Positions 1 to 11,910 of a DNA stretch of 64,000 nt are shown one piece after another. The stretch covers positions 254,416-318,415 of the forward strand of contig QAOA01004544.1 of the NCBI GenBank assembly GCA_003255065.1. Direction: 5' to 3'. Under the pieces are notes generated by a model. It saw only the letters and a list, made by a program, of their open reading frames with translations. It made no database searches and was not told the DNA's origin. The DNA comes from Cercis canadensis. Taxonomy: Eukaryota > Streptophyta > Magnoliopsida > Fabales > Fabaceae. Position 1 is the first letter of the stretch, and the number at the start of each line of letters is the position of its first letter. The translations under genes and the position numbers were made by a program.

Positions 1-478
1 TGTTACCTCTGGAAAAATACTTAATTTCGATTGCTAACAAACCGATGCATTTGGTTTATTCAAAATAAAATTTTAGAACGAGCTCTGATAAACTAAAGGG
101 TGCTAGGGTAACCATTCATATTTATTGGGTTGTAATTATTATAAGTACAGGAGCAGAGAAACATAGCATAGTTCAATCCTATTTCCAGTACAGCAATTTG
201 CAAAGGACAAGAAGCAACACAGCAAGAATTCTTACACAGCGGGAAACCGGTGGCGAAGGATGCTCTACTTGGAACGAATTTCGATTGGGGAAACCGAGCA
301 GTAACAGGGGATTTTGCTAAACTGAAAACGCATACATCTGCAGCATAATTCAATTAGCACAATTTAACGTTAAACATGAAAATTTCAGAAGCGGGAATGA
401 ATGTGTCAGTATAGAAGAGAGAGAAGAGTTACCGCGTACAGAAACGGAGAGGGAAGCAGAGACTTGAGCAAGAGCCAT
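1..478 (-). CDS. SEP1: SEP1 (stress-enhanced protein 1), first two exons, partial at left edge
   Basis: Two minus-strand coding exons are visible: 433-478 (ATG at 478, 15 codons plus 1 nt, donor GTAACT) and 236-337 (acceptor CTGCAG, donor GTAAGA). Together they encode 49 residues beginning MALAQVSASLSVSV, rich in Ser, Ala and Arg and lacking acids, as in a plastid transit peptide. The start and the length to the second donor match the N-terminus I remember for Arabidopsis SEP1, a two-helix LHC-like thylakoid protein induced by high light. Support comes from inside the window: the missing mature part (exons 3-4) is present as a degenerate copy at 22360-23056, and its exon phase fits this exon 2. 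The rest of the gene lies left of the window. Head to head with NHD1. Confidence 0.8.
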
Positions 479-1054
479 GGGAAGCCAATATGGAACTGAA
501 GCTGCGGCTGTGCTGTGCCCAGAAATCCTCTGTCTTTTAATTTATCTCTCGGTTTTCTGTGAATGGTTGGTGACCCAGTGGGTGATTATAGTTGTTTTTC
601 CTCCGAAGATAGACCATTCATATTTCTGACTGGGGAGACAAATACGTTACGTGGCCATTTGGCTATTTTTTAATTAATTTATCCGTATATTATATTTTTT
701 GTGAGTATAAAATAATTAAAAATCTAACCAGTCTTCAGCAAAAATAATCAAATTTGCATGTGCAACAAACTATTTTAGTTGTCTTATTTTACATTAATCC
801 CCTATTCATTAAACCCATTATTTGGGATTAATAATGCATAATAATTTTTTGGGCATCTGGGGCAGATAGAACACGACAGAATCAGAGTTCTTCGATAAAA
901 TTAACGGGCATATTCAAAGGGAAGAACTTGGATTTCTATTACTATACTGAAGCTAATCCATTATCATTTCACTAAGTTAATCAACAAAAACACCCTTTTC
1001 TTCTTCTACTCCTTCGATCCTCAGTGGCTAGCTATCTTGATAAACTCGAGCAAA
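479..1054. promoter_or_regulatory. Divergent promoter region shared by SEP1 and NHD1
   Basis: These 576 bp separate the two ATGs of oppositely transcribed plastid-protein genes, so both promoters and 5' leaders must lie here. The middle (about 660-850) is AT-rich with TATA-like stretches. I cannot place transcription starts. No coding sequence seen. Confidence 0.6.
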
Positions 1055-4000
1055 ATGGCTTCGTTTTCAATTGGGACTCACTTGTGCCCATTTCAACATT
1101 CGCGGAACCGTGAACTTCACTCTTCATTTTATCACCTTCGCACTGTGGAATCTTCACTATCATCCTGGCCTTTCTTTGGTTCGTCATTTTGTATAATTAG
1201 AGGTACCAGCTTGCCTGGCAATATTGTATTGGCACGGGCAGAGGATAAGGCTAGAGGTTCTTCTTCGTTTCAGCCGCAGCAAGCTCAATCAAGTTCCGAG
1301 AAACAATTCCAGGTTCTTTTCCTTCTATTTTACCAAGTTCTCAGAGTGCCCATTGGATGTTTTTGCTCATTTTTGAATTTGGATATAGAACGTTGGCTGG
1401 AAAAATATGGGTCAACGGTATTTAAGTAATCTGTGACAAATCCGAAGTTTGCTGTAATACTGAAAATTTATTAAATTTTTCATTTGAAATTAGCTTAGTT
1501 GATATCTCGANCAGAGATATATATATATATATATATCAGTAAACACACATGTGACGTGTCAATATATAAACCACTCAGATCAAAACTAAATCTAACTCTA
1601 ATCTAACTGATTGCTAACTGATGATGACGTGGCTAACTAACTAATTGACTAATGCTGAACTGAATAAGTGTGGGAACACGTGTCTAATACTCCCCCTCAA
1701 GGTGGGAGGTAAATGTCTAATACTCCCAACTTGGATAATAGGTATCTGAATTGAGTGACAGGAAGAGCTTTAGTCAAGATATCAGCAAGTTGGTGCTGAG
1801 ACTTGACATGAATCAACTTGAGGAAACCAGAGGTAACATGCTCCCGGATGAAATGGCAGTCAATGTCCACATGTTTAGACCTGTCATGGGACATAGGATT
1901 GGATGCAAGGTGAATGGCAGATTGGTTATCACAAAAAACCATAACAGAAGGCACTGGTAGTTCAAAAATTCTGCAAAGTTGTTTTAACCAAAGTAATTCA
2001 CTGGTAACACTAGCCAATGCCCTATACTCAGCTTCTGCAGAAGACCTGGAAATAGTGGGTTGACGTTTTGATTTCCATGTAATGGGAGAATTTCCAATGA
2101 AAACACAGTAACCAGAAGTGGATCTCTTGGTGTCAAGGCAGCTACCCCAATCAGCATCAGCATAAGCAGTGACTTTAAGGGAAGAAGTTGCAGGGAAAAA
2201 TAAACCTTAACCTGGACAGGACTTTAAGTACTGCAGTAAGTGATGAACAGCAGTCAGATGTGAAGTTCTAGGGGAAGACATATACTGACTGAGTTTGTTG
2301 ATAGTGTATGTGATGTCAGGTCGAGAGATAGTCAAGTACATTAACCTGCCAATCAGTCGCCTATACAGTGAAGCATCAGGCAATAAGTCCCCATCTATTC
2401 TGCTAAGCTTTAATTTAGATTCCATAGGGATGGACAGAGGTTTGGAAGTAGAAAAACCAGTATCCTCTAACAGTTGTAAAGTATATTTGCGTTGGGACAG
2501 GTAGATGCCTTGTGTTGAGTGAGCAATCTCCAAACCAAGGAAATACTGCACATTGGCAAGGATTTTGAGTTTAAACAATCTTTGAAGCAATTGCTGAACT
2601 TGTTGTACACATTTAGAATTTGGACCTGCAATTATGATGTCATCTACATAAACAAGGAGAATGACAAGGGTTGATCCATGACCAAGTGTAAAAAGTGAGT
2701 AATCACTGTGGGATTGATGAAAACCATGGTGAAGCAAAGTGGTGGAAAATTTGCAAAACCACTGCCTAGAAGCCTGCCGTAAGCCATGAAGAGATTTTGT
2801 GAGCTTGCATACCATGTTCTCCCCCTTAGTGTGATAGCCCAAAGGGAGTTGCATGTAAACTTCCTCAAACAAGTCACCATTTAAGAAAGCGTTATTGACA
2901 TCTAATTGGATCATGGTCCATTTCTTGACTGCTGCAACAGAAAGAAGTAATCTGACAGTGGTGATCTTAGCCACTGGAGAAAAAGTGTCCAGAAAGTCTA
3001 TGCTAGCTTGTTGTGTGTACCCTTTTGCCACCAGGCGTGCCTTATACATATCCAAGCTACCATCTGCTTTATACTTTACTTTGTAAAGCCACCTGCAACC
3101 TGTTGGTTGTTTGCCCTGGGGAAGTGGAACAATCTGCCAAGTTTGATTTGCTTCCAGTGCAGTAAGCTCCTCAGTCATGGCTTGTCTCCATTCAGGATGT
3201 TTGACAGCTTGATGGTAATACTGAGGTTCATAGATGGTGGAAACATGCATGAGGAAATCTTTATAGGAAGGGGAAAGTCTATGGTAAGATATGGACTGAT
3301 GGATGGGATAGGTGGATTTAGTGTTTGGGACAGTACAGATATAGTCTTGCAGATAGGTTGGAGGTTTGATGGTCCTGGTTGTTTTTCACAGAGGATTGGT
3401 AGTATAAGTGATGTCTGTGGCTATAGGTTCTACAAGGGATGGAGTAATAGTGGAAATAGGCTTAGGTGCAGGGTGGATAAGAGGTGAAATACATGCTGGG
3501 TCAGTGGGAATGGACACTGGTGTAGAGTTGAGTGGTGTGGAAGTGAGGACTGGTGCAGAATCTTGATGAAGGGCAGAAATGACTGTGTCAGAGAAGATAT
3601 CTATAGGATCTGAAGGTGAAATGGTGTGAAAAGGAAAAGAATGCTCATGGAATGTGACATCTCGAGATATGAAAAACTGTTTGGTGTGGAAGTTGTATAA
3701 TTTGTACCCTTTTATAGCCAACAGGATATCCCATGAAAACTGCTGGTGTAGCACGAGGAGTGAGTTTGGTTCTCTCAGGAGGGGTGGTGGAGGCAAAACA
3801 CAGACAACCAAATACCCTTAATGCTGTGTAAGGTGGTTCTTTGTGATATAGTAGTTCAAAAGGAGAAGTATTGCGCAGTAAGGGGGAAGGAGTCCTGTTA
3901 ATCAAGAAGGCAGCAGTGCTAAGGCATTCACCCCAAAACTGGATAGGCACTTTGGATTGGAACGAGAGAGCTCTGGTCACATTGAGAAGGTGTTGGTGCT

Positions 4001-7000
4001 TCCTTTCAACGACTGAGTTCTGCTCTGGTCTATAAGGACAGGAAAACTGATGCAATGTGCCCTGAGAGTTCATGAAATCAGTAAGCTGTAGTTCTTTGGC
4101 ATTGTCTAATCTGAATTGCCTGATAGGACTATTAAACTGGGTCTTGACATAGGTGAAGAAATGCATGACAGTGGCACTAGCTTCAGCTTTAGATTTAAGC
4201 ATATAAAGCCAGGTAAAACGTGAACAGTCATCAACCAATGTAAGGAAATATCGCTTACCATCATGGGTGGATTGATGATAAGGGCCCCAAATATCACAGT
4301 GAACAAGATCAAAAGGGGATTTTGCAAAATTGTGATGTGAAGTAAATGACAATCTTCGAAATTTTGATAAGGGGCAAATAGAGCAATTGCTAGAAGAGTA
4401 AGATGTAGAACAAGAGAAAGGAACTTTATTGCTAAGAATTTTCAAAACTTTGTCTGACAAATGCCCTAATCTGGCATGCCATAAATGAGCATGAGCGGAA
4501 GAATCCGAAACTAAATTAACAAGGAAAGATGAAGTAGGTACAAGTAAATGTTTTGAATTAAGAATTGAAAAAACAGATGGTGTATCAGTGGTGGCATGTG
4601 CATCAGTTCTTGATGTTTGCAAGATGTATAGGCTTTTACACAACTCACCCTTGCCAATCACCCTCGACTTGTTGATGTCCTGGATGAGGAAGGTGTTAGT
4701 GTGAAAAGTGAGTGCATATAAAGAATAATGCAACAAAGCACTCACTGATATAAGGTTGACATGAAATTCAGGTATAAAGAGGACTTCTGTCAAAACAAAA
4801 TTAGGAGCTAGTCTAACTGTGCCAATAGCAGTTACTGAGACTTTTGTTTTGTTTGGAAGGATGACATATTGATGACTTAATGATTTGTAAGAGATAAAAA
4901 ATTGAAGGGAACAGGCAATCTGAGATGTGGCTCCTGAATCTATGATCCAAGAGTGTGGATTATCTTGAAATTTTAGAGTAGTAGCAGAAAAGGCCATACC
5001 GTTTACATTCGTGGTATTGTTAGCATTATCCACCTCAAAATGATTTGTTTGTGATATTTGGGACTGAAGTAGGTGCATCAACTGATGGTACTGCTGAGAA
5101 GTCATGTGAAATGATTCTTGAGGCTGATCAAGTGGAAGCAAAGCCAAGTCACCAACGTGATTTACATTTCCAGCATGTGTAATTTTTCCTTTTTTGTATC
5201 CAGGCACGTATCCAGGTGGATACCCGTGAAGCTTGTAGCATTTGTCTTTGGTGCGACCAAGGATCCCACAGTGCGCACACAGTGGTCTATCCTTCTTGAC
5301 ATACTTGGACTTGCTTTCATGTGTTGACCTTTGTCCATTGACCGCATAGGCCATTTGTGCCTCATTCTGAGCAGAAGAAAAACCAAGCTCTCGTTGCTTT
5401 TCCTCTTGAATTACCAGAGAGAAAACTTTGTTAATAGGAGGTAGAGGATCCATGAGCAGGATTTGACCTCTGACATGAGAATACGAGTCATTGAGCCCCA
5501 TCAGAAAACACAACACATATTCTTGGAGTAAATGTTCAATCACTGGCCTAGCACCTCCACAATTACAACTACAAATTGGTCGATATTCACCAATTTCTTC
5601 CCAGATGCCTTTCAATTTGGTGAAATATTGCCCTACTGTCAATGTTCCTTGTGAAAGATTCACCAGGTCTTTCTTGAGTTGAAAGATTCGTGGTCCATTT
5701 TGCTGTTGGTATCGTTCTTGAAGGTCTTTCCAAATATCAGCAGCAGTGGCTGAGTAGATTACACTAGCAGTAATCTCCTTTGACACAGAATTGAGTAGCC
5801 AAGAAGCAACAAAGTTGTTATTTCGCTGCCAAGCTAAGAAGAGCTGAGTGTTGCTCGCATCAGGAATCTGGATTGATCCATCCACGAAGCCAAGTTTATT
5901 CTTGGCCAGCAACGCCATACGCATGGCTCGTCGCCATGAATTGTAGTTATCTCCAATGAGCACCTGCGACACCAGAGTGAGGCCTGGAGAATTCGAAGGA
6001 TGAAGGAAAAATGGATTCGAAGCATCGTTAATGGTGGATTCCGCCATTGATGAATCACGCAAGAAGAGAAGTAAAACCAGAAACAGAGAACTTCAATACA
6101 ATTGAGGTTCAGTGCACAAAAACGGAAGAGCAATATTGCTCTGATACCATATTGAGTCTTGATGCAGAGAATCAGAGTCAAGAACTCCAAATGAAAAGTA
6201 GAAGAATAAATTGTAATTTCATTATCATTTCTTTCTAATACAGAGATATATATATCAGTAAATACACATGTGACGTGTCAATATACAAGCCACTCAGATC
6301 AAAACTAATCTAACTCTAATCTAACTGATTGCTAACTGATGATGACGTGGCTAACTAACTAATTGATTAATGCTGAACTGAATAAGTGTGGGAACACGTG
6401 TCTGTTATGGTATTTAAGTAATCTGTGACAAATCCGAAGTTTGCTGTAATACTGAAAATTTATTAAATTTTTCATTTGAAATTAGCTTAGTTGATATCTC
6501 GATTACAATTTATATCAAGGAGGTGACATGCAGCACTGCGAATCTTTGCTTCCAGTGATTCAGTGAGTTAAAAGTAATGAATATTTTATAGATTTCTTAT
6601 AGTTTTACTAGAATTCTAGTGTGTGCTTCTCATAGGCTAATGCTCACACGGAACATCACTTTGCCAACGTTCTCGATATCAGGACTTGAGGCTAGAGTCT
6701 GGATCTTGCGATCCCATATGTTCAGTTGATGAAACAAGCTCAGCAGATTTTGAAGACACTTACAAGCCCAAGACTGATTTTCTGAAAGCTCTTGCAATAT
6801 TTGCAGCGGCTGGAACTGGAGCACTGGCAATTAACCAGTCTTGGGTAGCACCTAATCAGGTCCATCAATGCCCTCTTACCTGATCGTAGGTTCTGTTTGT
6901 TTCATAGTAAGGCAAATGTTTCTTGTTATGCTTTATTCTAACTATAATTTTACATGACCTTGCATCACAGGATGTTGCTATGGCAATTTTATTTGGAATA

Positions 7001-10000
7001 GGATATGCAGGGATCATTTTTGAAGAATCTCTGGCCTTCAATAAAAGTGGAGTTGGACTATTGATCGCTGTAAGCCTATGGGTAATACGGAGTATTGGGG
7101 TAATGTCCATCTTTGTGCTACTACACTATCAGTGAATTTTTAATTAGTCAGAAGTAATATACTATGTTCTTTGTCCTACTTTTGTGATTTAGGTTGCACT
7201 TACAAGCTTTTGTCAGACGCAGCATAGGACACATCACAAAGTGATATGTACTTGATGCATCTATTCGCAGATGCATGTGTAAATTTCAGTAGTGCTTTAG
7301 TGGTGGTTACCGTAACATAATACAGGCACGTTAGTATAACACTACTCTTTTAGCTATACAGCATTTGGTCTTTTTATTTGCCCATGATTTGATCGCATGC
7401 AACATTGAGAAATGAGATTTGCACTGATATTACTATTTATAAAATGATGCTATTTCTGTCAATTGATGTACTAAAAGATAGAAAATTATTAGGTTTAATT
7501 ATGTCTTCATCATTCATAATCTCCATCTCCCAGTGGTCAGTGTCCCTATGCAGATAGTATCTCTGCATGTATAACCTAGTCTTTATCTCTCCCTTCTTGA
7601 TTAGATTTTTACTATGTTCTTCCTTCTTTCTGTTTCTGTAGGCTCCTTCAACTGATGTAGCTGTATCAGAGTTAAGACATACATCTGCAGAAGTGAGTGA
7701 AATAGTATTTTTCTTGCTCGGTGCAATGACCATTGTTGAAATAGTTGATGCTCATCAAGGATTTAAGTTGGTTACTGACATTATAACGACTCGAAAGCCG
7801 CGCCTTCTTCTTTGGGTGGTGAGTGTCTATCTGTGAATTATTGACCATACTTAGAAATCCTTTCAGGCGGATAATTGGCATATTAGACCTATTCCTGAAA
7901 TTTTGATTAAAGTAGTTGAACTTTTCACTGTTCTTTTGTCATGGCCAAAGTATTCGAAGACATGTACAATAGTTTTGAAGTTCCTAGATAAGAAACTTTT
8001 TGCTGCTTGGACCATTCTATTTTTGGCTATAGAGATGGCATGGGATCTATTTAATTCTAAATGTCTTTTCAATTATATGTCGCCAAATTCTTCTAAAATT
8101 ACACTTCTGTCTTGGGAAGTGGAATTGACCAATTATTGCTGAAATTCAGATTGGTGTTGTGACATTCTTCCTCAGTTCAATTCTGGACAACCTGACATCT
8201 ACCATTGTCATGGTTTCTCTGTTGCGGAAACTGGTTCCTCCATCAGAGTACCGGAAGTATGTTTTCTCTGTGCTGCTCATTGTATAATCCTACTTTTATG
8301 TTGTTAAATAATTTTCATGTGATGAGGGAGTAGAGTACATATCAGGTAGCTCGTCTAAAATACCAAAACTATGAAGACATCATAGGTTTTGGTTATTAGA
8401 CCTCAGCATTTAGAGCTTGATATTCCCTGCCCTGCAACCTGCGCCAATTTTACACCTGCAGGTCTTTGCTTACTTTGTTCTCTTGAGGCATCTTAGTACA
8501 ACAATTACTGGAGAGAACTTGATAAATGTTCCTCCAGAAAGTGATTTGTGCTTATGCACTTCATTTATAAGATCCTATTAGAGCTGGGGTTACCTTTTAC
8601 AGTTTAATTTGAACTCTGCATTAGTAAAGGCTCTCTCGGAAATTATGTTGTGAGTATATAACAAGGTTGATATTAATAATTATAAGATGTGTCCACCAAA
8701 CTTCAACTAAAATTTTAATTACAGCTCATTTGCAGTGACAGTATTGAACTGCATATTTTGTTTCCCACCTTATTTGCTGTCTCCATATGGCTAGGCTGGA
8801 ACTGCATATATACCTGGGAGGAGAGGGGGGGCAGGGGGATGGCCAGAATTGTTATCTCCCCAGATGTTGATTTTTTTTTTAAAAAAAAAAATATTTGATT
8901 CTCAACACAGGAGCTTCTCTCTTGCACATAAACTAGTCATGTAGGAGCATCATCTTATACTAGCAGATGTTGTTATTTTACTCCAAAATTCCTGCTTTTG
9001 TCACACTAGAAGAGTTGCTGATTTGGATTCGATTGACAGGATTCTAGGAGGTGTTGTTGTAATAGCTGCAAATGCTGGTGGTGCATGGACTCCAATTGGT
9101 GATGTTACCACTACCATGCTGTGGATTCATGGTCAAGTATCCACATTGCAGATAATGAAGGTTATTTCTGACAAAATTATCCAATGTAATATATTAGCTT
9201 CGATCTTATAGTCACTTATCTTGGTAAAATGAATAACCAATAAAGTTTTGAAAAAAATTCTTTTGCGACAATGATGGGAAAACTATATAATTTGTTGCCT
9301 TAAATTTAGAACTTTCTAGTAAAGAAAAAACAAAATATTCCAGCCATTCCTCTTGGATTGCAAGAACACATAGATTCAGTTAATGTGCAGATGTCAGATA
9401 TTGTTTAGAAAATATTTTCTGTTAAGCATGCACGAGTATCCTTAATTGCATTTCCGTTGCTTACAGGATTTGTTTATACCTTCAGCCATTTCTCTAGCTG
9501 TTCCTCTGGCTCTTATGTCCCTGACTAGGTACTCTTCTTACACTGCAAAAGTAAGACGGGAAATTGGGATTTCAAGAGTAAGTAGCTTACATATTACAAT
9601 TAGATGATTTAAAATTTTCTTCTGTTCAGTGAAGTCAATGGCAAGGGACAGGATTCTCCGGATGTCTTGGCATCTGAACAGATGGCTCCTCGGGGACAGC
9701 TTGTTTTTGCTGTGGGTCTAGGAGCTTTGGTTTTTGTTCCGGTGTTCAAGGCCCTCACAGGCTTACCTCCTTACATGGGGATGCTGCTTGGACTGGGAGT
9801 ACTTTGGATTCTCACTGATGCCATTCATTATGGTGAATCTGAAAGGCAGAAGTTAAAAGTTCCACAGGCCTTATCAAGGATAGACACTCAGGGAGCATTA
9901 TTCTTCCTTGGAATTTTATTATCTGTTAGCAGGTTAATAAAGAAGTGATAATTTTAACTAATGTTCTATTATAAGTTTTGCATAATACCGGTGCATTCAT

Positions 10001-10717
10001 GAATTTAAGTGTGTAAGAAAACCATCATTAGGCCTTATCAATGAAATAAGACATTTTCCTACTACTTCCCATCGTTGTAAAGTATCATCACCATTAGAAT
10101 ATGCACTGAGTAAATTTTTAGTCTTTGATTTTGCATGGAAGTGATTACTATGAAAGTCGCTAACCACTATTGAAAATATATTTAATACACTTTTATCGGT
10201 GTCGTTCTTCAGCCTGGAGGCAGCAGGGATTCTTCGGGAATTAGCGAATTACCTTGATGCTCATGTTCCAAATATTGAGCTTATTGCAAGTACTATTGGA
10301 GTTATATCAGCAATTATAGACAATGTTCCTCTGGTTGCGGCAACAATGGGAATGTATGATCTCTCCTCTTTTCCACAGGATTCTGAGTTTTGGCAGTTGA
10401 TTGCATATTGTGCTGGTACTGGTGGATCCATGTTAGTTATTGGCTCGGCTGCTGGAGTTGCTTTCATGGGGATGGAAAAAGTGGACTTCTTTTGGTACTT
10501 ATGGAAGGTATCTCCCACTTGAACCCATGAAACCTTTATTTGATGAAGTGTTAAATTTGCATTTAGTAACAGAAGCCATTCATCTCCTTTTGTGCAGATT
10601 AGTGGCTTTGCTTTTGCAGGTTATGCGGCCGGTATTGCTACCTATTTGGCAGTTCATAACCTCCACATTTCCCTGCCCACAACTCTAGCTGAGGTTCCTT
10701 TTCTTTCCGGTTCATGA
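1055..10717 (+). CDS. NHD1: NHD1, chloroplast NhaD-type Na+/H+ antiporter, 10 exons
   Basis: Exons: 1055-1312, 6683-6859, 6971-7099, 7642-7818, 8150-8256, 9040-9160, 9467-9528, 9630-9932, 10213-10507, 10598-10717. All junctions are GT-AG, phases agree, and the sum is 1749 nt, or 582 aa, close to the Arabidopsis NHD1 length. The first about 70 residues look like a plastid transit peptide. The rest is a polytopic membrane protein with family segments such as GYAGIIFEESLAFNKSGVG, SILDNLTSTIVMVSL, GGAWTPIGDVTTTMLW and AIIDNVPLVAATMGMYDL. NhaD antiporters of the chloroplast envelope export Na+ from the stroma in exchange for H+. The ATG at 1055 is preferred because it opens on MASFSIGTH; an in-frame upstream opening at 1037 is not an ATG. 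Intron 1 (1313-6682) holds a Copia element antisense to the gene. The coding sequence is intact, but splicing of this 5.4-kb intron may be affected. Confidence 0.95.
1417..1510 (+). repeat. 94-bp direct repeat flanking Copia-1 (likely assembly duplicate)
   Basis: This stretch is repeated without a visible mismatch at 6409-6502 on the other side of the Copia element. A copia target-site duplication is about 5 bp, so 94 bp is not a normal insertion product. The left copy ends at the single N at 1511, directly before an LTR missing its outer 80-90 bp. The inverted NHD1 copy (near 21540-21665) has this sequence once, uninterrupted. Confidence 0.85.
1512..1688 (-). repeat. Copia-1 3' LTR (left), outer end missing
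   Basis: Matches 6241-6403 of the right LTR, including CACATGTGACGTGTCAATAT, but starts abruptly after the N at 1511. It carries an expanded TA run (about 1517-1537) where the right LTR has a short one. The missing outer part should correspond to 6153-6240. Confidence 0.85.
1697..6062 (-). pseudogene. Copia-1 gag-pol polyprotein, broken
   Basis: From the ATG at 6062 one long open frame runs to 3645 (805 codons): gag, a zinc-knuckle region, protease with DSGAT, and integrase with an HHCC region and catalytic Asp, Asp and Glu contexts. Near 3700 the frame shifts; the continuation lies in another frame (3386-3811). Reverse transcriptase (2207-3250) keeps the YVDD active-site motif. The RNase H end lies at 1697-2017, after another break near 2200. 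In the zinc knuckle the expected CX2CX4HX4C has Arg in place of His (near 5268). With these breaks the element cannot make a full polyprotein and is probably not autonomous. Confidence 0.88.
6137..6149 (-). other. Copia-1 primer binding site (initiator-Met tRNA)
   Basis: Minus-strand TGGTATCAGAGCA, 3 nt inside the 5' LTR end at 6153. This is the usual plant copia primer site. Confidence 0.85.
6153..6408 (-). repeat. Copia-1 5' LTR (right)
   Basis: About 250 bp. The minus-strand end is CA at 6153, followed by the primer binding site. The outer end lies between 6403 and 6408; unique NHD1 intron sequence resumes at 6409, as shown by the uninterrupted paralogue at 21660. Confidence 0.8.
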
Positions 10718-11910
10718 ACCGAAGTTATAGACTCTGATAAAGTTGATGGCATCATGCAATAGATTTTGTTTCCAAATAATACTTACTAAATCAACGTGAT
10801 GTGGTGGAAGTTGTGAACGGTGAGGATTTTGTGGTAAGAGCGAGGTTCGTGCATTATATAGAAAGATTGACTGGGGTTCTCAATATATTTCTGGATTTGA
10901 TAGATTGTGATTACTAAGAAATGCCCTAAAATGTTCACATTATGACGACTTCAATTATCAGTGTTATTGATAAGAAATTTTGCTCATTAGATGCCTTGAA
11001 TTACATGAGGTGTATCATTTCTTTGTTTGTTTAAAATTCATATCACTTTTCTTTGTTAAAGAAAGGAGATCCCTTTGTTCAATTGAATCTCTGCCCTTTT
11101 TCTTATTTTGTATATATATGAGAAATGCTTTTTAACATGGTGAGTAGTATGCGAAAATTAAGTGAGACTTACTCAGTGATTTTAGTGTTATTATAAAAAT
11201 TTTAAAAATTTGAGTCACGTCATAATATACAATTTTTTATAAAACGCAATAACAACACAATATAAAAAAAATGTATCTAAAATTAAACTTTATTGAATCC
11301 CACCCAAAAATAGTGAGATGGTGCTATCTCTCTAAGAAGGTGAATTGCATAACCCTCACATTTTAATATTTATATATAAATCAGAGGCCATCATTTAAGA
11401 TTCTTGGATGTAATTCTCATAAAAGACATAAGATTAGATGCTCAAACACAACAATCAAGAGATAAATGGGCATGATTTGTCAAGAAAAGAATCATAGGCA
11501 GCCTATCTCTCATAAAGTCACATGGCTCATTCATATCAAGAAACACCTCTGCACTGGCTATTCCTTACCTTCAACCTACGACAGCCATGGTTTTGATGAT
11601 GATGGTAGTGGTCATTCTCTCTTATCAACTTGATAAATAATTTAATTATTTTGAAGCCATGATAGTGGGATTGTGGGACTTCCAGATGGTTACAATAGAA
11701 AGGAGATGAGTAGAAGATACATAATCTGATTGTCTCCCAAAAGACTGAATTTTAATTGCAACCTGAATTATTCTTTTCCCCTGCCCCTTACAACACACAA
11801 ATCTTGATTGATGATGCATCAAAACCAGGCACACATTGCAGACATGCCCAACCAAAATAAAACTAAAATTTTTAACAAAAATAAACTCAAGTTAAAACAA
11901 TTACGCCATA
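10718..11910. other. Intergenic region between convergent NHD1 and PGDH copy
   Basis: Holds the 3' ends of the two convergent genes. It is AT-rich, with no coding region, RNA gene or clear repeat that I can support. Confidence 0.6.

Larger units (their letters stand above)
1512..6408 (-). mobile_element. Copia-1, degenerate Ty1/copia LTR retrotransposon in NHD1 intron 1
   Basis: The element is on the minus strand. The 5' LTR is on the right (6153 to about 6403-6408, starting plus-strand TGAGTC) and the 3' LTR on the left (1512 to about 1688, truncated at the N at 1511). A primer binding site complementary to initiator-Met tRNA lies at 6137-6149 (minus strand TGGTATCAGAGCA). A polypurine tract with GAGGGGGAGT on the minus strand lies at about 1689-1700, next to the 3' LTR. 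The internal region carries gag, protease, integrase, reverse transcriptase and RNase H in copia order. The LTR copies differ by several substitutions and by the length of a TA run, so the element is not recent. It lies antisense to NHD1. Confidence 0.92.

Noticed and set aside
1037..1054. Upstream start for NHD1
   Set aside because: No ATG at 1037 (ATA); the first ATG is at 1055 and gives a normal transit peptide.
1417..1510. 94-bp flanking repeat as a genuine target-site duplication
   Set aside because: Far longer than the copia norm, ends at an N and adjoins a truncated LTR; an assembly cause is simpler.
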